Shown: positions 18,233 through 26,784 of the stretch, one piece after another
Numbering within the stretch: position 1 is the first letter of the stretch
Layout of the letters: every line of letters begins with the position of its first letter
Assembly: GCF_017741935.1 (NCBI RefSeq)
Contig: NZ_JAGHMH010000028.1
Location: 620,001 to 684,000 of the forward strand
Direction of reading: 5' to 3'
Length of the DNA: 64,000 bases
Source of the DNA: Rhizobium sp. 16-449-1b
GTDB taxonomy: Bacteria; Pseudomonadota; Alphaproteobacteria; Rhizobiales; Rhizobiaceae
Program-made: the position numbers and the translations under genes
Notes under the pieces: generated by a model
Told to the model about the DNA's origin: nothing
What the model saw: only the letters and a program-made list of their open reading frames with translations
Database searches by the model: none

Positions 18233-18955
18233 ATGAAGGCATCAAACAGCGATAGGCCGGTAATCCGGCCGCTTCCGGCGATGGATCGCGCGCGTCAGGT
18301 AACGGACGCGCTGGCGGACTATGTGGAGGATGCGCGCCTGCAGGCCGGCGACCGGCTGCCCGCCGAGCGCGAGCTGATGGCGGACCTCAGGGTTGGGCGC
18401 TCGACCATTCGCGAGGCGATCCGGCATTTCCAGGCGCTCGGCGTGATTGAGACGCGCAAGGGCAGCGGGACCTATCTGCTGAAGCCGATTACCAAGGCGA
18501 CCATTCATATGCCGCTGTCGCTGCATGCAACGGACCTGCGCAACGCCTTGCTGCAGACGCTGGAAGTGCGCCGCGGCATCGAGTGCGAGGCTGGCATGGT
18601 GGCCGCGAAGAAGCGCACTGCCCAGGATCTTGTCGTCATCGAAGAGAAGCTCAACGAGATGGAGCGCGTCCATCTGGAAAAGGGCACGTCGGGTCCCGAG
18701 GATCTGGCTTTCCACCTCGCCATCTATGACGCCAGCCACAATCCGCTGTTTCGCCAGCTTCTCGAGCAGATGCGCGAGACCTTCTGGCAGTTCTGGCAGC
18801 ACCCTTTCGAGCGGCAGGATTTTGCCCGCCGTTCCTTTCCCTTTCACCGCACGCTCTTCAACGCGATCGCCGCGCGCGATCCCGAGGCGGCGCGCGAAGA
18901 GACACTGAAAATCCTCGCGGTCGTCGAGGAAGACATCAAGGAAATGTCCCAATGA
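18233..18955 (+). CDS. FadR/GntR family transcriptional regulator
   Basis: This 240-aa regulator has an N-terminal winged helix (residues about 15-80, with VGRSTIREAIRHFQALGVI and GSGTYL) and an all-helical FCD effector domain with His and Asp residues that usually bind a metal and a carboxylate ligand. GGGGAACC stands before the ATG. Its stop overlaps the start of the PLP enzyme gene by 4 nt (ATGA), so it probably controls that enzyme and the transporter that follows. Confidence 0.92.
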   Translation: MKASNSDRPVIRPLPAMDRARQVTDALADYVEDARLQAGDRLPAERELMADLRVGRSTIREAIRHFQALGVIETRKGSGTYLLKPITKATIHMPLSLHATDLRNALLQTLEVRRGIECEAGMVAAKKRTAQDLVVIEEKLNEMERVHLEKGTSGPEDLAFHLAIYDASHNPLFRQLLEQMRETFWQFWQHPFERQDFARRSFPFHRTLFNAIAARDPEAAREETLKILAVVEEDIKEMSQ

Positions 18956-20118
18956 GCAACGGTTCAGACCCGTTCGAATTCGCGTCCCTCATCACCGCGC
19001 ACGACGAAGGAAACTTCGCCGAAGCCGTGGTGCCGCCGATCTTCCAGACGTCGCTGTTCACCTTCTCCGATTACGACGACATGATCGCTTCTTATCGCGG
19101 CGAGAAAGTTCGCCCGATCTACACGCGCGGCCTCAATCCGACGGTGCGGATGTTCGAGGAGATGCTGGCCAAGCTCGAGGGTGCGGAGGATGCGCTCGGT
19201 TTTGCCAGCGGCATGGCGGCGATCTCGTCTGCAGTGCTCGCCTTCGTCGAGCCGGGCGACCGTATCGTCGCCGTCAAGCATGTCTATCCCGATGCCTTCC
19301 GCCTGTTCGGCACGGTTTTGAAGCGGATGAAGGTCGAGGTGACCTATGTCGACGGCCGTGACGAGGAGGCCGTCGCCAAGGCGCTTCCCGGCGCCAAGCT
19401 GTTCTACATGGAAAGCCCGACGAGCTGGGTCATGGAAGCCCATGATGTCGGCGCGCTTGCGGCTCTGGCAAAGCAGCATGGTGTGATCTCGATGATCGAC
19501 AACAGCTGGGCAAGCCCGGTCTTCCAGCGCCCGATCACGCTCGGCGTCGATCTCGTTATTCACTCGGCATCGAAATATCTCGGCGGCCATAGCGATGTCG
19601 TCGCCGGCGTGGTGGCCGGATCTAAGGAAATGGTCGCCCGCGTCAAGGCCGAATCCTATCCCTATCTCGGCGGCAAGCTGTCGCCCTTTGATGCCTGGCT
19701 CCTGATCCGCGGCATGCGCACCTTGCCGATCCGCATGAAGGCGCATGAGGCGGCCGGCATGACGATCGCCAAGCGCCTGCAGGATCTCGATGTCGTTGAA
19801 GCGGTCTGCCATCCGGGCCTGGCCAACCGCCTGCCGGCGGGTCTTAACGGCACGTCGGGGCTGTTCTCGTTCATATTCCGCGAAGGCGTCGATATCCGCG
19901 CCTTCGCCGATCACCTCAAGCTCTTCAAACTGGGAGTGAGCTGGGGTGGGCATGAAAGCCTGATCGTACCAGGCGAGGTCGTCCTTCAGCAGAAGGCACA
20001 GCCCAATTCCGCGCATACCTTCGGGATCCATGCGCGGTCCGTACGCCTCCATGTCGGTCTCGAAGGAACCGAGGCGTTGTGGAGAGACATCGAGGAGGCG
20101 CTTTCCGTCGCTTCGTAA
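18952..20118 (+). CDS. Cys/Met metabolism PLP-dependent enzyme (cystathionine gamma-synthase/lyase family)
   Basis: This is a fold-type I PLP enzyme of 388 aa acting on a C4 or sulfur amino acid by gamma- or beta-elimination or replacement. The PLP lysine is K208 in HSASKYLGGHSDVVAG. YTRGLNPT near the N-terminus and the SGMAAISSA segment are family landmarks. The frame overlaps the upstream GntR gene by 4 nt, and a sugar-type ABC operon follows after 42 nt. A biosynthetic metB/metZ role seems unlikely in this context; a catabolic role on an imported compound is more plausible. Confidence 0.88.
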   Translation: MSNGSDPFEFASLITAHDEGNFAEAVVPPIFQTSLFTFSDYDDMIASYRGEKVRPIYTRGLNPTVRMFEEMLAKLEGAEDALGFASGMAAISSAVLAFVEPGDRIVAVKHVYPDAFRLFGTVLKRMKVEVTYVDGRDEEAVAKALPGAKLFYMESPTSWVMEAHDVGALAALAKQHGVISMIDNSWASPVFQRPITLGVDLVIHSASKYLGGHSDVVAGVVAGSKEMVARVKAESYPYLGGKLSPFDAWLLIRGMRTLPIRMKAHEAAGMTIAKRLQDLDVVEAVCHPGLANRLPAGLNGTSGLFSFIFREGVDIRAFADHLKLFKLGVSWGGHESLIVPGEVVLQQKAQPNSAHTFGIHARSVRLHVGLEGTEALWRDIEEALSVAS

Positions 20119-20160
20119 AAGTCCAGAAACAGAGGAAAAACCTGGAAGGGGGAACTGAGC

Positions 20161-21420
20161 ATGAAAAGACTGATAACCGCAACGCTGCTGGCCACGATGA
20201 TGGCGGGTACGGCGATGGCCGACACGACGCTGAAGCTCGTCGAGGTGATCACCAGCCCCGAGCGCACCGAAACCCTGAAGTCGCTGGTCGGCAAGTTCGA
20301 AGCCGCCAATCCCGGCACCAAGGTCGACATCATCTCGCTGCCCTGGAACGAAGCGTTCCAGAAGTTCGCGACGATGGTATCGGCGGGCGACACCCCTGAC
20401 GTCATGGAAATGCCGGATACCTGGCTCTCGCTCTACGCCAACAACGGCATGCTGGAGAGCCTCGAGCCCTACCTCGAAAAGTGGGAATACACCAAGGGCC
20501 TGACCCCGCGCGCGCTGGAACTCGGCCGCGACGTCAAGAACACCGCCTACATGCTGCCCTACGGCTTCTATCTGCGCGCGCTGTTCTACAACAAGAACCT
20601 CTTCAAGGAAGCCGGCGTTTCCGAGCCGCCGAAGACTATGGACGAATTCGTCGCAGCGTCAGAAAAAGTCTCCAAGCTCCCCGGCAAGTCCGGCTACTGC
20701 CTGCGCGGCGGACCGGGCGGCCTGAACGGCTGGGTGATGTTCGGCGCGACGATGGCCGGCTCCAACAAGTTCTTCAACGACGACGGCACCTCGACCATGA
20801 ACAGCGAAGGCTGGACGAAGGGTCTCGAATGGGTCGTCGATCTCTACAAGAAGGGCTTGGCGCCGAAGGACAGCGTCAATTGGGGCTTCAACGAGACCGT
20901 CGCCGGCTTCTATTCTGGCACCTGCGCGATGCTCGACCAGGATCCGGATGCCCTGATCGCGGTTGCCCAGCGCATGAAGCCGGAAGACTTCGGCGTCACC
21001 AAGATGCCTGTCGGCCCGAGCGGCAAGGGCTTTACAACGATCGGCTTCGCCGGCTGGTCGATGTTCACCACCAGCCAGAACAAGGATCTGTCCTGGAAGC
21101 TGATCGAGACGCTTGAATCGCCCGAAGGCAACATCGAGTGGAACAAGCGCACCGGCGCGCTGCCGGTTCACACCTCGGCCGAGAAGGATCCCTTCTACGC
21201 CAGCGAGCAGTTCAAGGGCTGGTTTGACGAGTTGGCCGACAAGAACATCGTCCCAACCGTGATGCCGACCTACCTCGAGGAATTCGCCTTCTTCAAGGAT
21301 TCGCTGGCCATCAAGACGACGCAGCAGGCGCTTCTCGGCGATATCACGCCGAAGGAACTGGCTGACCAGTGGGCAGACTATCTGACCAAGGCTCAGCAAA
21401 AGTACCTCGCGAAGAAGTAA
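20161..21420 (+). CDS. Extracellular sugar-type substrate-binding protein (family 1)
   Basis: This is a periplasmic binding protein of 419 aa for the CUT1 transporter that follows. The signal peptide covers residues 1-20 with cleavage after TAMA. A purine-rich GGGGGA lies before the ATG. The mature chain shows the usual family-1 layout, with LPWNEAFQKFATMVSAGDTPDV (split here for description) near residues 60-80. Its only known neighbours are a GntR regulator and a PLP enzyme, so the ligand may be an amino-sugar or amino-acid conjugate. Confidence 0.92.
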   Translation: MKRLITATLLATMMAGTAMADTTLKLVEVITSPERTETLKSLVGKFEAANPGTKVDIISLPWNEAFQKFATMVSAGDTPDVMEMPDTWLSLYANNGMLESLEPYLEKWEYTKGLTPRALELGRDVKNTAYMLPYGFYLRALFYNKNLFKEAGVSEPPKTMDEFVAASEKVSKLPGKSGYCLRGGPGGLNGWVMFGATMAGSNKFFNDDGTSTMNSEGWTKGLEWVVDLYKKGLAPKDSVNWGFNETVAGFYSGTCAMLDQDPDALIAVAQRMKPEDFGVTKMPVGPSGKGFTTIGFAGWSMFTTSQNKDLSWKLIETLESPEGNIEWNKRTGALPVHTSAEKDPFYASEQFKGWFDELADKNIVPTVMPTYLEEFAFFKDSLAIKTTQQALLGDITPKELADQWADYLTKAQQKYLAKK

Positions 21421-21448
21421 GCGGGCTGGAAAAGGGGGGCGCATGTGT

Positions 21449-21592
21449 GGCCCCCTCATCCGCCTGCCGGCACCTTCTCCCCGTTGGGGAGAAGGGGTTC
21501 CGCCGCAACCTCTCCGTTCCCTTCTCCCCAACGGGGAGAAGGTGGCCTGGTAAGGCTCAGGTGCAACTTGTTGCACCGGGGATGAGGGGGCC
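21449..21592. repeat. RIME-like rhizobial intergenic palindromic repeat
   Basis: This 144-bp element is bounded by perfect 12-bp terminal inverted repeats, GGCCCCCTCATC and GATGAGGGGGCC. Inside are two copies of the hairpin CCTTCTCCCC-NNN-GGGGAGAAGG (21473-21495 and 21520-21542) in opposite orientation, and a third hairpin GGTGCAAC-TT-GTTGCACC (21560-21577). The layout matches the RIME class of repeats known in rhizobial genomes. It sits between the binding-protein and permease genes of one operon. Confidence 0.88.
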
Positions 21593-21641
21593 GCGGGCCC
21601 TACTGCGGGCAAACCGAACGTAACCATGAAAGCCGCCCAAG

Positions 21642-22577
21642 ATGACCATGACCGCCGATACGCTCGACAGTCGCCGTGACCGCAGGTCGTGGCTGAAGCG
21701 CGTCGCCGATGCCTCGGAACCCTATCTCTACAGCGCCCCATCGCTCGTCCTCATCATCGCCGTGATGCTGGTGCCGCTGGTGATCGGCGTGTCCTATGCG
21801 TTCCGCGATATCCAGCTTCTGAACCCCTTTTCCGGCGGCTTTGTCGGACTGGAGCATTTTCGCGACCTCTCCAAGGATGCCGCCTTCTATGGCGCGCTCA
21901 AGAACACGCTCTGGTGGACCGGTGCGTCGGTCGTGCTGCAGTTCATCTTCGGGCTCATCCTCGCGCTTTTGCTCGACAAGCCGTTCTGGGGCAGGGGGCT
22001 CGTTCAGGCGCTGGTGTTCCTGCCTTGGGCCGTCCCGTCGTTTCTCGCCGGCCTCAACTGGGCCTGGCTGTTCAATCCTGTCATCGGGCCAATCCCGCAC
22101 TGGCTTTACGCGCTCGGCCTGATGAGCGAGCCGCGCAACATCCTGTCCGACCCGCAATATGCCATGTGGGGACCGATCATCGCCAATGTCTGGTGGGGCA
22201 TTCCCTTCTTCGCCATCACGCTGCTCGCCGCCCTTCAGGCAATCCCGCGCGACCTCTACGAGGCGGCATCGATCGACGGCGCTACCTGGTTCCAGCGGTT
22301 CCGCTCGATCACGCTGCCGTTTCTGGCGCCGACGATCGCGATCACCGTGCTGCTGCGCACCGTATGGGTGTCGAACTTCGCCGATCTCATCGTCGTCATG
22401 ACCGGCGGCGGCCCGGCCGACCGTACGCAGATCGTTGCCAGCTATATCTTCACCCAGGCGTTCAAGCGGCTCGACTTTGGTTACGCCTCGGCGATCGCGC
22501 TTGTGCTGCTGGTGTTGCTGCTCGCCTATTCCATGCTGATCATCCTGCTGCGGCAGACACTGCTGAACAAGGATTGA
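21642..22577 (+). CDS. ABC transporter permease, MalF-like CUT1 family
   Basis: This is an inner-membrane permease of 311 aa. A charged N-terminal tail of about 30 residues precedes six or so hydrophobic segments. The EAA loop is EAASIDGATWFQRFRSITLP. The gene starts 221 nt after the binding-protein stop, the gap being filled by a RIME-like repeat, and ends 3 nt before the next permease. Confidence 0.92.
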   Translation: MTMTADTLDSRRDRRSWLKRVADASEPYLYSAPSLVLIIAVMLVPLVIGVSYAFRDIQLLNPFSGGFVGLEHFRDLSKDAAFYGALKNTLWWTGASVVLQFIFGLILALLLDKPFWGRGLVQALVFLPWAVPSFLAGLNWAWLFNPVIGPIPHWLYALGLMSEPRNILSDPQYAMWGPIIANVWWGIPFFAITLLAALQAIPRDLYEAASIDGATWFQRFRSITLPFLAPTIAITVLLRTVWVSNFADLIVVMTGGGPADRTQIVASYIFTQAFKRLDFGYASAIALVLLVLLLAYSMLIILLRQTLLNKD

Positions 22578-22580
22578 GCC

Positions 22581-23411
22581 ATGAGACGATCCCTCATCCC
22601 CACCATCGCGCACCGTCTGGCGATCCTGTGCTACATCGTTTTCGCGCTGTTTCCGCTGTTCTGGCTGCTCAAGGTGTCCGTAACGCCCAACGACCTTCTC
22701 TATTCAGAGGGTGTGCGGATGTGGCCGTCGCGCACGACCTGGGAGCACTATAGCTTCGTCCTCCAGCACAGCGCGTTCCCGACATTCTTCAAGAACAGCC
22801 TGATCGTGTCCGCCTCGACCGCCGTCGTCGTCACGATCTGTGCCTCGCTTTCGGGCTATGCGCTCTCGCGGTTCAATTTCCGGGCGAAATATTGGATCGT
22901 GGCGCTGATGCTGCTCACCCAGATGTTCCCGCTGGTCATGCTGGTCGCGCCGATCTTCAAGATCCTGACGCCGCTGCATCTGACCAACAGCTTGACCGGC
23001 CTCGTCGTCGTCTACACCGCCTTCAACGTGCCCTTCGCGACCTTCCTGATGCAGTCCTTCTTCGACGGCATCCCAAAGGATCTCGAGGAGGCCGCGATGA
23101 TCGACGGCGCGACGCAATTCACCGCGTTTCGCCAGATCATCCTGCCGTTGACATTGCCGGGGATCGCAGCCACGCTCGGCTTCGTCTTCACAGCGGCGTG
23201 GAGCGAGTTGCTCTTCGCGCTGATGCTGATCAACGGCAACGACGCCGCGACCTTCCCGGTCGGGCTGCTAACCTTCGTGGGCAAATTCTCGGTCGACTTC
23301 GGCCAGATGATGGCTGCGGGTGTTCTCGCGCTCATCCCGGCCGGTCTCTTCTTCCTTCTCATCCAGCGTTACCTCGTCCAGGGCCTGACGGCCGGCGCGG
23401 TCAAGGGTTAA
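22581..23411 (+). CDS. ABC transporter permease, MalG-like CUT1 family
   Basis: This is an inner-membrane permease of 276 aa with the EAA loop EEAAMIDGATQFTAFRQIILP near residues 170-190. About six transmembrane helices are seen, starting with residues 10-32. It lies between the MalF-like permease (3-nt gap) and the ATPase (4-nt gap). Confidence 0.92.
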   Translation: MRRSLIPTIAHRLAILCYIVFALFPLFWLLKVSVTPNDLLYSEGVRMWPSRTTWEHYSFVLQHSAFPTFFKNSLIVSASTAVVVTICASLSGYALSRFNFRAKYWIVALMLLTQMFPLVMLVAPIFKILTPLHLTNSLTGLVVVYTAFNVPFATFLMQSFFDGIPKDLEEAAMIDGATQFTAFRQIILPLTLPGIAATLGFVFTAAWSELLFALMLINGNDAATFPVGLLTFVGKFSVDFGQMMAAGVLALIPAGLFFLLIQRYLVQGLTAGAVKG

Positions 23412-23415
23412 TCAC

Positions 23416-24474
23416 ATGGCATCGATCGATATCCAGAACGTCAAGAAATCCTTTGGCCATGTCCACGTCCTGCAGGACGTCGAGCTGAAGATCGAGGATG
23501 GCGAGTTCGTCGTGCTCGTCGGGCCGTCCGGCTGCGGCAAGTCCACATTGCTTCGGATGATCGCCGGCCTCGAGGATGTGACCTCGGGCGAGATCCGCAT
23601 CGCCGGAAACCGGGTCAACGAGCTGCACCCGAAGGATCGCGACATCGCCATGGTGTTCCAGTCCTATGCGCTCTATCCGCACATGAATGTTGCCGGAAAC
23701 ATGAGCTACAGTCTCAAGCTCAGGAAGACGGCCAAGGACAAGATCGCCAGCGTCGTCGGCGCGGCTGCCTCCAAGCTCGGGCTCGATCCGCTGCTGGAAC
23801 GCCGCCCTAAAGCGCTATCCGGTGGTCAGCGCCAGCGCGTCGCCATGGGCCGCGCCATCGTGCGTCAGCCAAAGGCGTTCCTGTTCGACGAGCCGCTGTC
23901 GAACCTCGATGCCCGTCTGCGCGAGCAGATGCGCGCCGAGATCAAGAAACTGCATGGCGACCTGAAGGCGACCTCGATCTACGTGACCCACGACCAGATC
24001 GAGGCAATGACGCTGGCGGACCGGATTGTCGCCATGTATGGCGGGGTGGTGCAGCAGGTGGGCAGCCCGCTCGAGCTCTATGATCGCCCCGCCAATCTCT
24101 TTGTCGCCGGCTTCATCGGCTCCCCAGGCATGAATTTCCTCGACGCGACCTACAAAAACGGCGGTGCGCAGCTGAAGGATGGCACGGTTATCGCGCTGTC
24201 CAATCCGCTCAAGCTTGCAGACGGCGATAAGGTCACGCTCGGCATTCGCCCCGAGCATGTCGTCATGACGTCCGAGGAGACCGGCATGAAGGCCAGCGTC
24301 GAGCTGATCGAGCCGACGGGCTTCGGGATTATCCTGCACCTCTCGCTGCATGGGCTGCCGTTCAAGATCTTCACGCTCGACCGGGCGGCACTGGCGGCGG
24401 GGCCGGATGTCAATGTCAGCTTTCCCGCACAGCATGTTCACGTGTTCGACGCGAAAGGCGACCGGGCGAGCTGA
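23416..24474 (+). CDS. ABC transporter ATP-binding protein, UgpC/MalK type
   Basis: This is the ATPase of 352 aa closing the operon. Walker [10 protein letters not shown], the LSGGQRQR signature, Walker B FLFDEP and the VTHDQIEAMTLADR switch segment are all present. A C-terminal TOBE domain starts near residue 235. It converges on the chaA-like gene, leaving 5 nt between stop codons. Confidence 0.93.
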   Translation: MASIDIQNVKKSFGHVHVLQDVELKIEDGEFVVLVGPSGCGKSTLLRMIAGLEDVTSGEIRIAGNRVNELHPKDRDIAMVFQSYALYPHMNVAGNMSYSLKLRKTAKDKIASVVGAAASKLGLDPLLERRPKALSGGQRQRVAMGRAIVRQPKAFLFDEPLSNLDARLREQMRAEIKKLHGDLKATSIYVTHDQIEAMTLADRIVAMYGGVVQQVGSPLELYDRPANLFVAGFIGSPGMNFLDATYKNGGAQLKDGTVIALSNPLKLADGDKVTLGIRPEHVVMTSEETGMKASVELIEPTGFGIILHLSLHGLPFKIFTLDRAALAAGPDVNVSFPAQHVHVFDAKGDRAS

Positions 24475-24479
24475 TCGCT

Positions 24480-25616
24480 CTAGGCCTCGAAGATCAAGAG
24501 GACATAGGCGACGAAAAGAACGAGGTGCACCGCTCCCTGCATCAGATGCGTGCGGCCGCTGGAAAAGGTGATGATGCTCAAGGCGAGCGTCAGCACCAGC
24601 ATGATCGGGCTGCTGTGATCGAGGCCGAGAATGACGGCGTTTCCCGTGAGGTGGCTGATGACAAGCATGGCGGGGACGGTGAGGCCGATGGTCGAAAGCA
24701 CCGAGCCGAGGAAGATGTTGACCGATCGCTGCAGGTGGTTAGCGATCGATGCGCGCACCGCGCTGATCGCCTCGGGCGTCGCCACCAGAACCGCCATGAT
24801 CACGCCGCCAAGGGCCGCCGGCGCGCGCAGCGTCTCGATGAAGTAATCGATCGGCGGCGCCAGTTGCTCGACCAGGAACACAACCAGCGACATATAAAGC
24901 GCGAGCATCACGATCGGCCACCAGAGCGGCCCTTGATGATCGGCATGGTGACGCGCTGGCATGGCTTCTTCCGTATCGTCGATGAAAAAGCCACGGTGGC
25001 GTCCTGTTTGCAGCATCAGGAACACGCCGTACAGCCCGACCGAGATGAAGGCCAGCACCGTCTGCTGGACGGTCGAATAGCCCGGGCTGCCGCTGGGGTG
25101 GGTAAAGTTCGGCATGATCATGCTGAGCGTGGCCAGGGGCACGATGACGCCGAGGTAGGCGTTCGCGCCTTGCAAGTTATGCCTCTGCTCATGCCGCCGC
25201 CATGCGCCTAGGAGCAGCGATAGCCCGACCATCCCGTTCAGGATGATCATGACGACGGCAAAGAGCGTGTCGCGGACCAGCGTCGGGTTGTTCTCGCCAT
25301 GCTGCATCACGGCGGTGATCGCCACCACCTCGATCGTGGTGATTGCGAGCGTCAGTATCAGCGTTCCGTAGGGCTCGCCCAGGCGCTCGGCAAGGTGGTC
25401 GGCATGCCGCACGACTGCTAGTGCCGAGCCGAGCACGACGGAGAAGAGCCAGATAAAGATGAGCGTCAGCCAGAAGGGATTGGCGAGCAGCGCGAACAGC
25501 GCCTGGCCGCGAAACAGGAAAGCGACGCTGGTGAGCGCGCTGACGGCAAGGAACCACTCCCGCTGCAGCAGACTGCCGGTCGGAGGGCGGTGCAGCGTTC
25601 CCGCATCTGCTGTCAC
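24480..25616 (-). CDS. chaA: Calcium/sodium:proton antiporter, ChaA/CaCA family
   Basis: This is an inner-membrane cation/proton antiporter of 378 aa with about eleven hydrophobic segments. The two alpha-repeat regions carry the family acidic motifs: GEPYGTLILTLAITTIEV near residues 80-97, and VATPEAISAVRA near 280-292. An acidic, His-rich loop with DDTEEAMPARHHADH separates the halves. The start is GTG 25616 with GGGAG eight bases upstream. It lies 107 nt downstream of a LysR regulator on the same strand, which may control it. Confidence 0.88.
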   Translation of the reverse strand: MTADAGTLHRPPTGSLLQREWFLAVSALTSVAFLFRGQALFALLANPFWLTLIFIWLFSVVLGSALAVVRHADHLAERLGEPYGTLILTLAITTIEVVAITAVMQHGENNPTLVRDTLFAVVMIILNGMVGLSLLLGAWRRHEQRHNLQGANAYLGVIVPLATLSMIMPNFTHPSGSPGYSTVQQTVLAFISVGLYGVFLMLQTGRHRGFFIDDTEEAMPARHHADHQGPLWWPIVMLALYMSLVVFLVEQLAPPIDYFIETLRAPAALGGVIMAVLVATPEAISAVRASIANHLQRSVNIFLGSVLSTIGLTVPAMLVISHLTGNAVILGLDHSSPIMLVLTLALSIITFSSGRTHLMQGAVHLVLFVAYVLLIFEA

Positions 25617-25723
25617 GTCGCAATCTCCCGCAGGTTTCCGCCCCAGGTGATGAAAGCACGGGCCTTGATCGGCCTCAAGCTCAAATCAACCGAGCGTTTC
25701 GCGCGAGGTTGCTATCTTTGGGG

Positions 25724-26653
25724 TCACAGGTTGCGTTTACTGTGGGCGATGAACGCCCGGACAGCCGGAGACGCCTCGGTCTTTCTATAGGCGACGACGA
25801 GGTCGGACGTCACGTTGGCATGCGGCAGCGGCATGTAACGAATACCCGGCAGCCTGACGCATTCGAGCGATTTAGGTACGATCGCCACGCCCGCGCCGAT
25901 CGCAACCATGCTGCCGATGCCTGTGAAGTCCCAGGACGTGGAATTGATGTTCGGCTCGAAGCCCGCTTCCTTGCAGGCAGCAAAGGTCGTGCCGTGGAAG
26001 CCGACGTCGCGCGGTTGCTGCGGTGTCAGAAACACGTCGCCGGCGAGTCTGGCAAGATTGGCGCCGCCGCGCTCCAGCGTCAGCGGATGTCCATCCGGCA
26101 CCATCAGGACGATGGGCTCGCGGCGGATGATATGGGTGGCAAGGCCATCCGGGATGGGGGCAGGGCCGCGGATGAAGGCGAAGTCGAGCAGCCCCTCGAC
26201 GATGCGGGTGAGCTGCTTGCGCAGCTCCATTTCCGTAAGCTCGATCTCGACGCCGGGATGATCGCGCTTGTAAGCCTTGATCGACTGCACGACGGCGCCG
26301 GAGTAGGCGGCCGAGGCAACATATCCGATCGAGACGCGCCCGGTCTCGCCACGACTGACCCGGTTGACCGCCACTATCGCCACATCCGCCTGCGCAAGGA
26401 TCTTGGTCGCCTCGTCGTAAAGCACCTGGCCGGACTGGGTGAGATGGACGGATCGTCTCGTGCGATCGAGCAGCGACGTTCCCAATATCTCCTCGAGGCT
26501 CATGATCTGCTGGCTCAGGCCCGGCTGCGCGATGCCGAGCCTTGCGGCCGCGCGCTCGAAGTTGCGCTCCTCGACAAGCGCCACGAAATATTTGAGGTGC
26601 CGCAGTTCGAAGGAAGGGTTACGGGCAGGCCTGCGTGAGTCCGGGTTCGTCAT
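25724..26653 (-). CDS. LysR family transcriptional regulator
   Basis: This is a 309-aa activator/repressor. The winged HTH covers residues about 17-75 with NFERAAARLGIAQPGLSQQI, preceded by the typical LRHLKYFVALVEE helix. The remaining part is the periplasmic-binding-like effector domain. It is divergent from a siderophore receptor gene (131 nt apart) and precedes chaA, so either may be its target. No effector can be named. Confidence 0.92.
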   Translation of the reverse strand: MTNPDSRRPARNPSFELRHLKYFVALVEERNFERAAARLGIAQPGLSQQIMSLEEILGTSLLDRTRRSVHLTQSGQVLYDEATKILAQADVAIVAVNRVSRGETGRVSIGYVASAAYSGAVVQSIKAYKRDHPGVEIELTEMELRKQLTRIVEGLLDFAFIRGPAPIPDGLATHIIRREPIVLMVPDGHPLTLERGGANLARLAGDVFLTPQQPRDVGFHGTTFAACKEAGFEPNINSTSWDFTGIGSMVAIGAGVAIVPKSLECVRLPGIRYMPLPHANVTSDLVVAYRKTEASPAVRAFIAHSKRNL

Positions 26654-26784
26654 GTGGTTTAGCTTCAGAATAATTATAAACTATGAGTGCCTGAAAATAT
26701 CATAAGCAAGAATGATGAAAATACCCCCTGTCATTTATTGGATGAAATAGGATAAGGTGACTAAACAAGTCCAGTTTTCGGATC

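Noticed and set aside
21449-21592. CRISPR array or insertion sequence
   Set aside because: Repeats are inverted hairpins with no regular spacers and no transposase gene; the layout is that of a RIME-type element.
26654-26784. RirA or Irr iron-response box before the siderophore receptor
   Set aside because: The A/T-rich region has partial TGA/TCA matches, but none with the expected TGA-N9-TCA spacing.
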